Assembly (NCBI RefSeq): GCF_013409065.1
Contig: NZ_JACBZP010000001.1
Coordinates: 3,730,518 to 3,794,517 of the forward strand
DNA from: Spelaeicoccus albus
GTDB lineage: Bacteria > Actinomycetota > Actinomycetes > Actinomycetales > Brevibacteriaceae
DNA: 64,000 nucleotides
Direction of reading: 5' to 3'
Below, one piece after another: positions 24,819 to 32,331 of the stretch (position 1 is the first letter of the stretch; the number at the start of each line of letters is the position of its first letter). The notes under the pieces are model-generated. The model saw only the letters and a list, made by a program, of their open reading frames with translations, was not told where the DNA came from and searched no databases. A program made the position numbers and the translations under genes.

Positions 24819-25469
24819 GTGACTACCGAATCGCCGCTCATGCTTGCGCTGGATTTGACCGGCACTTTCGCGTTCGGACTAAATGGAGCACTCACCGCGG
24901 TGCGCGCCGCCCGCCTGGACGTTGTCGGGGTCATTGCACTCGGCATGATCACGGCACTGGGCGGCGGCGTGATCCGCGACGTCATCATTGGCTCGGTGCC
25001 GCCGGCGACGTTTCAGGATTGGCGGTACTTCACGCTCGCCCTCCTCGGCGGGCTGATTGCCTTCACTCTGAGTCGACTGCTGAAGCGCTTGACGTACTTG
25101 ATCACGCTTCTGGACGCCGTCGGACTGAGTATTTTCGCGGTGATTGGGGCCAGTAAGGCGCTCGACTTTGGACTTGGGGTCGGCCCAGCGCTGCTATTGG
25201 GGGTCGTCACCGCGGTCGGCGGAGGAACTATTCGGGATCTCCTCGTCTTGCGAATCCCCACCGTTCTCCGGAGCGAGTTGTACGCAATTCCAGCGCTGGT
25301 TGCCGCCGCAATCACGATTATCGCCGTGAAGACCGACGTCTACGGCCTGCCGCTCGCGCTCGTCGCCGCCGCGGTCTGCTTCGTCATTCGAATGCTCGGA
25401 GTGCGCTTCCGCATCGACGCCCCCGGTCCACCACGGCACGGGCGCGACCCCGACCTCCCCCATTCTTAA
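24819..25469 (+). CDS. TRIC-family cation channel (UPF0126 protein)
   Basis: The 216-residue protein shows the internal duplication of the family: MITALGGGVIRDVIIGSVPPATF in the first half and VVTAVGGGTIRDLLVLRIPTVL in the second, each with the conserved GGG.IRD kink, and seven hydrophobic helices. Prokaryotic TRIC proteins form homotrimeric K+/Na+ channels. A GTG start at 24819 fits the helix layout. The C-terminal tail (PGPPRHGRDPDLPHS) is not conserved. Confidence 0.9.
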   Translation: MTTESPLMLALDLTGTFAFGLNGALTAVRAARLDVVGVIALGMITALGGGVIRDVIIGSVPPATFQDWRYFTLALLGGLIAFTLSRLLKRLTYLITLLDAVGLSIFAVIGASKALDFGLGVGPALLLGVVTAVGGGTIRDLLVLRIPTVLRSELYAIPALVAAAITIIAVKTDVYGLPLALVAAAVCFVIRMLGVRFRIDAPGPPRHGRDPDLPHS

Positions 25470-25533
25470 TCGGACCCCGCTCGACGAGTGGACGGCGGAC
25501 GACACGGTGGGGCGGTCGCGTGCCGTTGGCACA

Positions 25534-26028
25534 ATGCTGCCTGCCTCGACACCCCGACTGCGCTTTCGCGAAATGACGGCCGACGATCTCGACCAGATGA
25601 CCGCTCTCCTTTCCGATCCCGAGGTCATGCGCTACTACCCCGCGCCGAAGACCCGCCAGGATGCGGCGAACTGGATCGCCTGGAATGAGCGCAATTACGC
25701 CGAGCACGGCTTCGGCCCCTGGATAATCGAACTCCACGACGGCACGTTCGTGGGTGATTGCGGTCTGACGGTGCAGACCGTCGAGGGTGAAAGGCTTGTC
25801 GAAGTTGGCTACCACTTGATGCCCGCCTGGCACGGCCGGGGCTTGGCGACCGAGGCCGCCTGCGCCGTCCGCGACGAGGCTCGAGACGGCGGCATATCGC
25901 ACCTCATCGCGATCATCCGGCCAGCGAACCTGCCGTCCCAACGCGTGGCCGAGAAGATCGGATTGCACCTGGAGCGCCGGACCTCCGTGCATGATCTCGA
26001 CTGTCTCGTGTACGGCGCGGACCTTTAG
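25534..26028 (+). CDS. GNAT-family N-acetyltransferase (RimJ/RimL-like)
   Basis: The N-terminus TPRLRFREMTADDLDQMTALLSDPEVMRYY is that of Acetyltransf_3 proteins. EVGYHLMPAWHGRGLATEAAC holds the acetyl-CoA loop and NLPSQRVAEKIGLHLERR the C-terminal motif. The 164-residue length is normal. A GTG at 25507 would add nine residues; no good ribosome binding site distinguishes the starts. The substrate is unknown. Confidence 0.88.
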   Translation: MLPASTPRLRFREMTADDLDQMTALLSDPEVMRYYPAPKTRQDAANWIAWNERNYAEHGFGPWIIELHDGTFVGDCGLTVQTVEGERLVEVGYHLMPAWHGRGLATEAACAVRDEARDGGISHLIAIIRPANLPSQRVAEKIGLHLERRTSVHDLDCLVYGADL

Positions 26029-26054
26029 ACGGCCGGTTTTGCGGCGTCATCGGT

Positions 26055-26594
26055 CTAGGTATCGCCCTTTGCCGGCGCGAGCCAGCCACCTGCAGCCTCC
26101 AGTAGCGACTCCGACGAGACGTCATCGAAAGCACGCAACTTCAGAAAATGCTGCGTAATCGTCAGGCCGAGAATGCCGCTCACGGCAAGCAGCGCCTGAA
26201 GCTTCGCATCATCACCGTCGAACGACCCGGCCAGATTCTCGACGCGTTCGTCGAGGAACTGTCTCATGGACGCTTCGGCTTCGGGAACCGTCAACATCGA
26301 GCGAACGAGCGCGCGCGTTTCAGGCGGCAGCTCACCCAACCGCACGGCGAGGACCTCGAGAAGATGGTCCGCCGCGACGTCCGCGTTATTACTCGGAAGC
26401 TGCACGGCGACGGCGAACAGCGCAGCTTTCGAACCATAGTGCTGAATCACGAGCGACGGGTCGACCGCCGCCGCGGCCGCAATGCCCCGGATCGTCGCGC
26501 CGTCGAATCCCCGGGTCGCGAACTCCTCGCGGGCCGCTTCGAGGATGAGTTGGGCGGTACGGGCTCGTTTCGCGTCGCGTGATGTCTCGGCCAT
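26055..26594 (-). CDS. TetR-family transcriptional regulator
   Basis: The N-terminal helix-turn-helix reads RTAQLILEAAREEFATRGFDGATIRGIAAAAAVDPSLVIQHYGSKAALF, typical of TetR. The C-terminal half (GELPPETRALVRSMLTVPEAEASMRQF) matches the TetR_C_17-like ligand domain. It is divergent from the amidohydrolase gene, and a near-ideal operator (CTCAAC-GAAT-GTTGAG) lies between them, so it probably represses that gene and itself. The inducer is unknown. Confidence 0.93.
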   Translation of the reverse strand: MAETSRDAKRARTAQLILEAAREEFATRGFDGATIRGIAAAAAVDPSLVIQHYGSKAALFAVAVQLPSNNADVAADHLLEVLAVRLGELPPETRALVRSMLTVPEAEASMRQFLDERVENLAGSFDGDDAKLQALLAVSGILGLTITQHFLKLRAFDDVSSESLLEAAGGWLAPAKGDT

Positions 26595-26637
26595 ATCCTC
26601 ACTCTACAAGCGTTGAGCAACGGTGGTAACGTATTGA

Positions 26638-26653
26638 CTCAACGAATGTTGAG
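26638..26653. promoter_or_regulatory. Probable TetR operator between divergent genes
   Basis: CTCAAC (26638-26643) and GTTGAG (26648-26653) are perfect inverted repeats around GAAT, with a further half-site CGTTGAG at 26611-26617. The site lies 44 bases from the TetR start and 32 from the amidohydrolase start, where binding would block both promoters. Confidence 0.7.
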
Positions 26654-26685
26654 CGAATTGTTGCCGAGACTCGAGGAGACAGCTA

Positions 26686-27681
26686 GTGGCCCTGATCGCG
26701 ATAGAAGAACACTGGAATCTGGCCGAGATGACTTCGGCGGTCAAGGCGCTTCCCGCCGAGCGAAGTGACGACAGCGTTGCGCTCGACGAGCTGGGCGACA
26801 ACCTGGAGCGTCTCAATGAGATCGGCGACGGGCGAATCGCGGCCATGGACGCTCAAGGAATCGACATGCAGATCCTTTCCCTCGCACCGCCAGGGACGCA
26901 GCCACTCGACGCCGCGGACGCCGTCGGACTCAGCCGCCGCGCGAACGATATCGCGGCCGCAGCCGTCGGACGTCATCCATCGCGGCTGCGAGCGCTTGCC
27001 ACATTGCCGATGTCGTCCCCGGACGCAGCCGCCTCCGAACTCGAGCGCGCCGTGGGGCTCGGATGCGTCGGCGCGATGGTCTATGGACGCAGCGGAGACA
27101 AACCGCTCGACGACCCGCGCTACGACGACGTGTTCGCCTCCGCAGCAGCGCTCGGCCGGCCGATCTTCATCCATCCCCAGATTCCGCCGCGCTCCATCCG
27201 GCGGGCGGCGTACAGCGGATTCGACCCGATGACGGAGCTTGGTCTGGCGACGTTCGGATGGGGGTGGCACATCGAGGCCGCTACCGCCGCCTTGCGGCTG
27301 ATTGTGCGGGGCACCTTCGACAGGCATCCGAACCTTCAAATAGTTCTCGGACACTGGGGCGAGCTCTTGTTGTTCTGGCTCGATCGGGTCGACAGCCTGT
27401 CTCGAGTCGCCGGGTTGGAGCGGACCGTGACCGAGTATGTCCGGTCGAACTGTCACATCACGAGTTCGGGGATGCTCAATCCGGCGCTGCTTCGACACGC
27501 TTTGGAGGTGACGACGTCCGACCGGCTCCTGTTCTCGACGGATTACCCTTTTCAGCGGCCCTCACGGTCTGACATCGACGCGTTCCTCACGCACTTCCCC
27601 ACCGACGACGACCGCGATCGGTTCATCGCCGGGAACGCGCGTGCCCTGTTCGGCATCGGCGACGAGCACGCGGCACGCTGA
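26686..27681 (+). CDS. Amidohydrolase family 2 protein (ACMSD/gamma-resorcylate decarboxylase-like)
   Basis: The product starts with IAIEEHWN, the metal-site variant found in gamma-resorcylate-decarboxylase-like enzymes, and continues MDAQGIDMQILSLAPPG, FIHPQIPPRSIRR (metal His), LGHWGELLLFWLDR (HxGE motif) and LLFSTDYPFQRPSR (catalytic Asp). These mark the ACMSD-type branch of the amidohydrolase superfamily, mostly non-oxidative aromatic decarboxylases and hydrolases. The GTG at 26686 is preceded by GAGGAGA 6 bases upstream. Control by the divergent TetR suggests response to an aromatic or xenobiotic compound; this is inference. Confidence 0.88.
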   Translation: MALIAIEEHWNLAEMTSAVKALPAERSDDSVALDELGDNLERLNEIGDGRIAAMDAQGIDMQILSLAPPGTQPLDAADAVGLSRRANDIAAAAVGRHPSRLRALATLPMSSPDAAASELERAVGLGCVGAMVYGRSGDKPLDDPRYDDVFASAAALGRPIFIHPQIPPRSIRRAAYSGFDPMTELGLATFGWGWHIEAATAALRLIVRGTFDRHPNLQIVLGHWGELLLFWLDRVDSLSRVAGLERTVTEYVRSNCHITSSGMLNPALLRHALEVTTSDRLLFSTDYPFQRPSRSDIDAFLTHFPTDDDRDRFIAGNARALFGIGDEHAAR

Positions 27682-27687
27682 TGCCGA

Positions 27688-28203
27688 TCAGGCGTTCTCC
27701 AACTCGGCGATCACGATCTTCTTCTGGTTCATCATTACTTGAATCTGTTCCGGCCGCCGGGTGAGTTCGGCCATGTGCGCCGGGGTGATCTGCCAGCTGA
27801 CGCCGAATCGGTCTTTACACCATCCGCACTGCTCCGATTCGGGAACGTGCGAAAGCGCCTTCCAGTAGTAGTCGATCTCTTGTTGATCCTTGCACGACAC
27901 GATAAAAGATACTGCTTCGTTGATGGTGAAGTAGGATCCGCCGTCAAGGCAGACGTAGTCGACTCCGTTCAAGGTGAACGATCCGTTGAGCACCTTGCCG
28001 CTCATGCCGCTGAAATGCTCGTTGAGGGATTCGTCCGGATATTCGACGATGCTCGTGATTCGCGAGTTCGGAAAGACGCTCACGTAGTATTCCATGGCCT
28101 CGCGCGCCTGGGTGTCGAACCACAGGCAGGGCTGGATCGCCGCGGGTGTCGTAGCGGAGATAGTGTCCACGGGGCTGCCGGCCGGGGTGGCGGTGTCATT
28201 CAT
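27688..28203 (-). CDS. VOC-family protein (PhnB/3-demethylubiquinone-methyltransferase-like)
   Basis: The 171-residue protein shows QPCLWFDTQAREAMEYYVSVFPNSRI, GKVLNGSFTLNGVDYVCLDGG and VPESEQCGWCKDRFGVSWQITP, the fold signature of PhnB-like glyoxalase/VOC proteins (PF06983). The ATG at 28203 has AAAGGA about 6 bases upstream. Members are metal-independent or of unknown activity, and some act in antibiotic or toxin resistance. It converges on the amidohydrolase gene with only 6 bases between the stops. Confidence 0.87.
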   Translation of the reverse strand: MNDTATPAGSPVDTISATTPAAIQPCLWFDTQAREAMEYYVSVFPNSRITSIVEYPDESLNEHFSGMSGKVLNGSFTLNGVDYVCLDGGSYFTINEAVSFIVSCKDQQEIDYYWKALSHVPESEQCGWCKDRFGVSWQITPAHMAELTRRPEQIQVMMNQKKIVIAELENA

Positions 28204-28295
28204 GATGATTCCTTTCTCGGTTGTCTGCCGTGATCCGGTAGACGACTGCGGCAGTGGGAAATCATCGGTCAAAACCGCCGTGAGCCGTAAATTCT

Positions 28296-28970
28296 TTACA
28301 TGGCGTGCTTGACGCCTGTTCTCACGAGCACCCAGTTCGCCGGGTAGCTCGTGAGGAATCCGAGCATCATGGCGATTTGCATCATGAACCAGAACACCGG
28401 CGAGACCGGTTCCGGAGCCGAGGCGAAAAACACCAGTGACACGAGCGCCATCCAACCGAACATGCCGACTTCAAAGCTGATCAGCGAAAGAGTGTCGGCT
28501 TTAATCGCGTCCTTGAGCGCTTGCCCGGGATGGTCGTGTTTTTTCAGGCCCATTCCGTAATACTGAAATGCGATGCCGAAGATATAAGCCAGCACGAACT
28601 CCACGACGTAGTCCGTGAACAACGCCGATCCCGCGATGAGCAGGCCGGTGGAAAACACCAGTGGTGCGCCGACCATGTCGCCAAGCGAACATCCGCTGCT
28701 GCAATGCGTGGTGGAAACGAAGACGCTTTGCCAAAAAGGTTTGTCACCGTGGGCGTGATTGCTCGTTGTCGTAGCGTGCCGGCTTGCTCGTCCCAAGCCG
28801 TAATAGGCCCAAATCCCGACGATCGGAAAGAACAGTCCGACAAGCGGCCACACCAAGTTCATGATCGGCATCATCTTTTGCGGGCGCCGGATGATGTCGA
28901 CGGTGATCACTATTGCCTGGACAATACTGAGGACAATCGAAATCCAGGAAACCACTTGCAACCAGTTCAC
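28296..28970 (-). CDS. DUF4396 membrane protein
   Basis: The 224-residue protein has six or so helices and the DUF4396 hallmarks: HCSSGCSLGDMVGAPLVF, a Cys/His/Asp cluster within the membrane region, and GIAFQYYGMGLKKHDHPGQALKDAIKADTLSLISFEVGMFG. Conserved His, Cys and Asp in a polytopic protein suggest metal binding or transport, but no function is established. The ATG at 28970 gives an N-terminal helix directly. Confidence 0.82.
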   Translation of the reverse strand: MNWLQVVSWISIVLSIVQAIVITVDIIRRPQKMMPIMNLVWPLVGLFFPIVGIWAYYGLGRASRHATTTSNHAHGDKPFWQSVFVSTTHCSSGCSLGDMVGAPLVFSTGLLIAGSALFTDYVVEFVLAYIFGIAFQYYGMGLKKHDHPGQALKDAIKADTLSLISFEVGMFGWMALVSLVFFASAPEPVSPVFWFMMQIAMMLGFLTSYPANWVLVRTGVKHAM

Positions 28971-29034
28971 TGCCGACCAACCTTACGCTCGGGTCTGCTT
29001 CTGCGCCCATGCTCGTGCCGTCCGGAAATCATCG

Positions 29035-29328
29035 TCAAGCGCGTTCATCTCTTACGTCGGCAAACGAATTAACCTCAGCTATAAGCATCCGAACCATACG
29101 ATCTCCCTCGATGCGCGAGAGTGTTCTACTTTCCCGGGAGTCCCAGCCATCATGTGGGTCACAGTGATTCTCCCAAAACGCGTACCACCGTGCCATCAGC
29201 TCAGTCAGATCATCGGACAGTCCGTAGTCCGTCGGTTCCATCGCGTACTTATCGGTGAAGTTTTCCCACAGCGGCCAGTCATGCCCCCAGTCAGGAAATA
29301 TTCTGATCGTCCGACGCTTTGCTGACAT
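29035..29328 (-). CDS. Hypothetical acidic protein
   Basis: This 97-residue protein is rich in Asp, Glu and Trp (IRIFPDWGHDWPLWENFTD, LMARWYAFWENHCDPHDGW) and has no signal or membrane segment. The coding-like composition and its own spacing between neighbours support a real gene. I recognise no family; the Trp-rich pattern is seen in some immunity-like or bacteriocin-associated proteins, which is only a resemblance. Confidence 0.65.
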   Translation of the reverse strand: MSAKRRTIRIFPDWGHDWPLWENFTDKYAMEPTDYGLSDDLTELMARWYAFWENHCDPHDGWDSRESRTLSRIEGDRMVRMLIAEVNSFADVRDERA

Positions 29329-29358
29329 GCCATGAATATAGCAACGACCGGAGCCGTT

Positions 29359-29724
29359 TCACCTGGTCGAGCCGGCGGCGTCGATGACGCAAAACCTATT
29401 ACCTTCCGGATCCTCCATGATGACGAAATCGGCGTCGTCGGGTTGGCGATCCCAGTGGATTTCCTGCGCGCCCAACTCAATTAACCGTTCGACCTCAGCT
29501 TGCTGATCCTGAGCATAGAGATCGAGATGAATACGCGGCGGCAGCAGCCGGTCCGAATAGTGTGCGTCGAGGGAAACATTGGGGGCGGCCCCCTGGCGAG
29601 GATGCAATAACGCGAAGTCGTCGTCTCGGGGTTCTCGAACCAGGTAATCGAGTGCCTTCGTCCAGAAATTGATCTGCGCTTTCAGATCCGCGACACGGAT
29701 GACTATCGACCCCACGACCAACAT
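29359..29724 (-). CDS. VOC-family glyoxalase/dioxygenase-like protein
   Basis: The 121-residue protein contains the paired beta-alpha-beta units of the VOC fold: GSIVIRVADLKAQINFWTKALDYLV, PPRIHLDLYAQDQQAEVERLIELGA and FVIMEDPEGNRFCVIDA, with the conserved DPEGN. It matches the Glyoxalase_6 type. No substrate can be assigned; many are resistance or detoxification proteins. Confidence 0.87.
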   Translation of the reverse strand: MLVVGSIVIRVADLKAQINFWTKALDYLVREPRDDDFALLHPRQGAAPNVSLDAHYSDRLLPPRIHLDLYAQDQQAEVERLIELGAQEIHWDRQPDDADFVIMEDPEGNRFCVIDAAGSTR

Positions 29725-29810
29725 GCCCCGAAGCTACAGCAATTCTGCTGCGCCATAAAGGGCCACTCAGCGGCGAAGAAACGTCGGGACTCGCGACACC
29801 CGACAAACGA

Positions 29811-30194
29811 TCAACGAGGCACCACGGTGATTGGGCAACGAATTCCCGGCGCACGGCTGATCCGAGCGTCGGCGGTAACGAGAGCGCAGTTGAGAGATTC
29901 AGCCAAGGCGACATAGCCGGCGTCGTAGGCGGAGAGATTGTCGCGAAGCGCCCAGATGCGTTCAAGGAGACCGTACGTGGGATAGCGCGTAAGGCCCAGC
30001 CGACGCCAAGTATTCAACGCCGTCCACGCATCGCCGACGGCAACTGCGCCTGAAGCGACATGTCGGCGGAGGCCGCTGGCGACCTCGGAATCGACAAGGT
30101 GAGGCGCGTGCAGTTGTTCACTGACCACCGACTCGCGTGCCGGTCCAGCGTTCAGCAGCGCCGACAAAGCCGCGGAGGCGTCGAGAACTATCAC
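29811..30194 (-). CDS. vapC: PIN-domain toxin (VapC type), second module
   Basis: The PIN motifs are IVLDASAALSALL (first Asp), LVDSEVASGLRRH (Glu), LSAYDAGYVALAESLNCALVTADARISRA (acidic pair). The 127-residue length is standard. It overlaps the upstream antitoxin gene by 4 bases (ATGA). It differs clearly from the toxin at 23828 in sequence and in antitoxin partner type, so the two modules are not a recent duplication. Confidence 0.92.
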   Translation of the reverse strand: MIVLDASAALSALLNAGPARESVVSEQLHAPHLVDSEVASGLRRHVASGAVAVGDAWTALNTWRRLGLTRYPTYGLLERIWALRDNLSAYDAGYVALAESLNCALVTADARISRAPGIRCPITVVPR

Positions 30195-30412
30195 CTGGCG
30201 GCGCGCTCCTGGTCCACGCCATCGACAATCGAGACCACGTCGACGTCCAAATCAGGAAGCTCAGCCATCATTTCCGGGTTGTCTGCACGCCTCGAGACGT
30301 CGGACAGCTCTCGGACCGCCAGCGCACTAACGGAGGTACCGTCGCGGTCCGCCAGCTTCCGAAGCCTTCGCAACACGGCATCAGGGACGTTTCGCAAATA
30401 CAACGTCTTCAT
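30191..30412 (-). CDS. vapB: FitA/VapB-like ribbon-helix-helix antitoxin
   Basis: The product MKTLYLRNVPDAVLRRLRKL then ADRDGTSVSALAVRELSDVSR is a ribbon-helix-helix (Arc/FitA-type) DNA-binding unit of 73 residues with an acidic C-terminus (LPDLDVDVVSIVDGVDQE) for toxin binding. The ATG at 30412 gives the family start; 30430 would add six residues. Its stop overlaps the toxin start. Confidence 0.9.
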   Translation of the reverse strand: MKTLYLRNVPDAVLRRLRKLADRDGTSVSALAVRELSDVSRRADNPEMMAELPDLDVDVVSIVDGVDQERAAR

Positions 30413-30446
30413 GTTGCATAATGCTAGCACTGGAGCTGCGATATTA

Positions 30447-30626
30447 CTAGTAGTGCGACAGAGTTGGGCCGATAAGGATAGCTTGGATGCCCGGGGCGAC
30501 CATCTGGACGAGTTTTTCCGTGTCTGCCGTGGCGAGCATGGGTACGGCGATGACTTGCCGACTCATGATCATTCCGACAAGCATCGACGAAACGAGCCCC
30601 GCTCGTAGCGCGGCATCGGGGCTGTC
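30447..30626 (-). pseudogene. C-terminal remnant of a TetR-family regulator
   Basis: The frame reads DSPDAALRAGLVSSMLVGMI and MSRQVIAVPMLATADTEKLV then QMVAPGIQAILIG, which closely resembles the end of TetR_C_17-type regulators. No helix-turn-helix precedes it; upstream sequence in this direction is unrelated. It is a decayed gene end. Confidence 0.65.
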
Positions 30627-30668
30627 GTCGGTACTTATGCCGTCCCTATGATTGCTGATTCCGTGTAG

Positions 30669-30899
30669 CAACCGAAACTCGCATCGGGCCAAATTGTCGA
30701 CATCGACGTCGAACTACTTCCGATCGGGCTGGCTTTCCATCCCGGCGAACAACTCCGGTTCATCGTCAGCGGTCGCAACCTCCTCGGCACGATGATGCCC
30801 GGCAACCGCGAATACCAGCCTGCCAACACCGGACTGCATATTCTGCACACCGGCGGCAAGCACGCCGCCTACCTCCAGCTCCCCGTCCAAGCCGCCTAG
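30669..30899 (+). pseudogene. C-terminal remnant of a CocE/NonD-type hydrolase
   Basis: Without a usable start, the plus strand encodes QPKLASGQIVDIDVELLPIG, LAFHPGEQLRFIVSGRNLLG and GLHILHTGGKHAAYLQLPVQ up to TAG at 30897-30899. This is the beta-sandwich end of X-Pro-dipeptidyl-peptidase/CocE-like serine hydrolases. An in-frame stop lies immediately before it and the catalytic domain is absent. It faces the TetR remnant, so both may derive from one lost locus. Confidence 0.7.
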
Positions 30900-31492
30900 A
30901 CCAAGTCGGCCGGGGCGTGCGCCGGCCGGTAGGTGGCGACCAACACGCCCTTGGTGGTGGCCACGCTATCGGTGAGTTCAAGCGCGGCGTCCACGTCGTC
31001 CGGAAATAGTCGCCGCCCCGTGCCGAGGACCATCGGGTGAATCATGAGCAGATACACGTCGATGAGCCCCGCGACCATCAGCGCACCAATCAACGATTGG
31101 CTGCCCATGATGACGAGGTTCTCCTCGAGGCTCTGCTTCAATTCGGCGACGGACGCCGGGACATCGCCGTGTAGCAAGGTCGAATTCGGCCACTTCAGCG
31201 TCGTCCCGGCATTTCTCGACGCGACGAATTTGGGAGTCTTGTTGAGGGAGTCCCGGAATGGACCGCCCATCCGGTTCCACACTTGGAGCAGATCGTCGTA
31301 GCTTCGGCGGCCAAGCAAAAGCGCGTGCTCGCCGTTCATCCATTCGCCGATCTTCGCCGCCAAGACGTCATCGTGGTGCGACGCTGCCCAACCGCCGAAT
31401 TCGAATTGCCCCCGCGTGTCTTCGTCCGCGCGAGCCGGCGCCTGCATCACCCCGTCCAGCGTGACGTGATTGATTACTACGACTTTGCCCAT
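30896..31492 (-). CDS. Dihydrofolate-reductase-fold protein (RibD C-terminal domain)
   Basis: The 198-residue protein matches the RibD_C family: VVVINHVTLDGVMQAPARADED at the N-terminus, ALLLGRRSYDDLLQVW, KFVASRNAG, NLVIMGSQSLIGALMVAGLIDVYLLMIHPMVLGTGRRLF. Members bind NADPH and reduce pteridine- or pyrimidine-like compounds, but most stand-alone copies are uncharacterised. The ATG at 31492 has AAAGAG 6-7 bases upstream. Its 3' end overlaps the CocE remnant by 4 bases. Confidence 0.9.
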   Translation of the reverse strand: MGKVVVINHVTLDGVMQAPARADEDTRGQFEFGGWAASHHDDVLAAKIGEWMNGEHALLLGRRSYDDLLQVWNRMGGPFRDSLNKTPKFVASRNAGTTLKWPNSTLLHGDVPASVAELKQSLEENLVIMGSQSLIGALMVAGLIDVYLLMIHPMVLGTGRRLFPDDVDAALELTDSVATTKGVLVATYRPAHAPADLV

Positions 31493-31524
31493 GGCTCTTT
31501 CCTTCCATCGAGACTTCGGGCGAT

Positions 31525-32301
31525 TTACGGCTCTGCGACCACCAACACGAGTGAACCGTCGAAGTGCGCTTGCCGGCGCAGGCCGTTATGCCGCTCGTCC
31601 CAGACCCCGGCTTCGAGATCTCGTTGCAATTCAGCGGCAAAACGCTCGTGCACATCCGGTCCGACGAAACTCCAGGCAGAGCAGGACAACCGTGCCCGCG
31701 CATCAAGCAAGCCTTCCGGCCGTCCGTAATACGCTTCGTTGAACCCATCGGTGCACGCAAGCGGAATTGGCACGATGGTGCTGGTCGTCCGGCCCCCAAG
31801 ACCATCCGCCAAACGCGAGAGCGACGGGTACCGGCGCGCCTCCGTGTCGATGACTTCAGGGGCATAATCGGCCAGCCAGAACTGGTCGAGCCGGGTCGGA
31901 TCGCACGTCAAAATCACCACTGGCCCACGGGTGACGCGGCGGAGTTCAGCCAGGCCGGCGCCAAGATCCTGCCACTGATGGACGCTGAACGTTGACATGG
32001 CCGCGTCGAACGAGTCGTCCGCAAATGGCAAATTCTCTGCGGTGGCATCCACGGCCTTTGGAAGCTCCGCAGGGCGGTGCGCGCGCATGGCGGCCGACGG
32101 TTCGACGGCCGTCACCGTTCGATCCGGCGGTTCATACGACCCCGTACCGGCGCCAACGTTGAGCACCGCACGCGCGTCGCCAAGCGCCGTCTCAATAGCG
32201 ACTGCGATCTCGGGATCCGGACGCCGATACCCCGCGTAGGCCTGTCCGATCGGGCCGTAGTCCGCATCGCCGGCGCTCCCATCCGCCGTCCGTTCAACCA
32301 T
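31525..32301 (-). CDS. Class I SAM-dependent methyltransferase
   Basis: SAM-binding motifs are visible: AVLNVGAGTGSYEP (motif I), VTAVEPSAAMRAH (motif II), ATAENLPFADDSFDAAMSTFSVHQW (motifs around the adenine site) and LRRVTRGPVVILTCDP. This is a Methyltransf_11-type protein of 258 residues. No pathway context is present and the substrate is unknown. Confidence 0.9.
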   Translation of the reverse strand: MVERTADGSAGDADYGPIGQAYAGYRRPDPEIAVAIETALGDARAVLNVGAGTGSYEPPDRTVTAVEPSAAMRAHRPAELPKAVDATAENLPFADDSFDAAMSTFSVHQWQDLGAGLAELRRVTRGPVVILTCDPTRLDQFWLADYAPEVIDTEARRYPSLSRLADGLGGRTTSTIVPIPLACTDGFNEAYYGRPEGLLDARARLSCSAWSFVGPDVHERFAAELQRDLEAGVWDERHNGLRRQAHFDGSLVLVVAEP

Positions 32302-32331
32302 GAACCGGAGCGTAGCAAAGCGGACGCGAAT

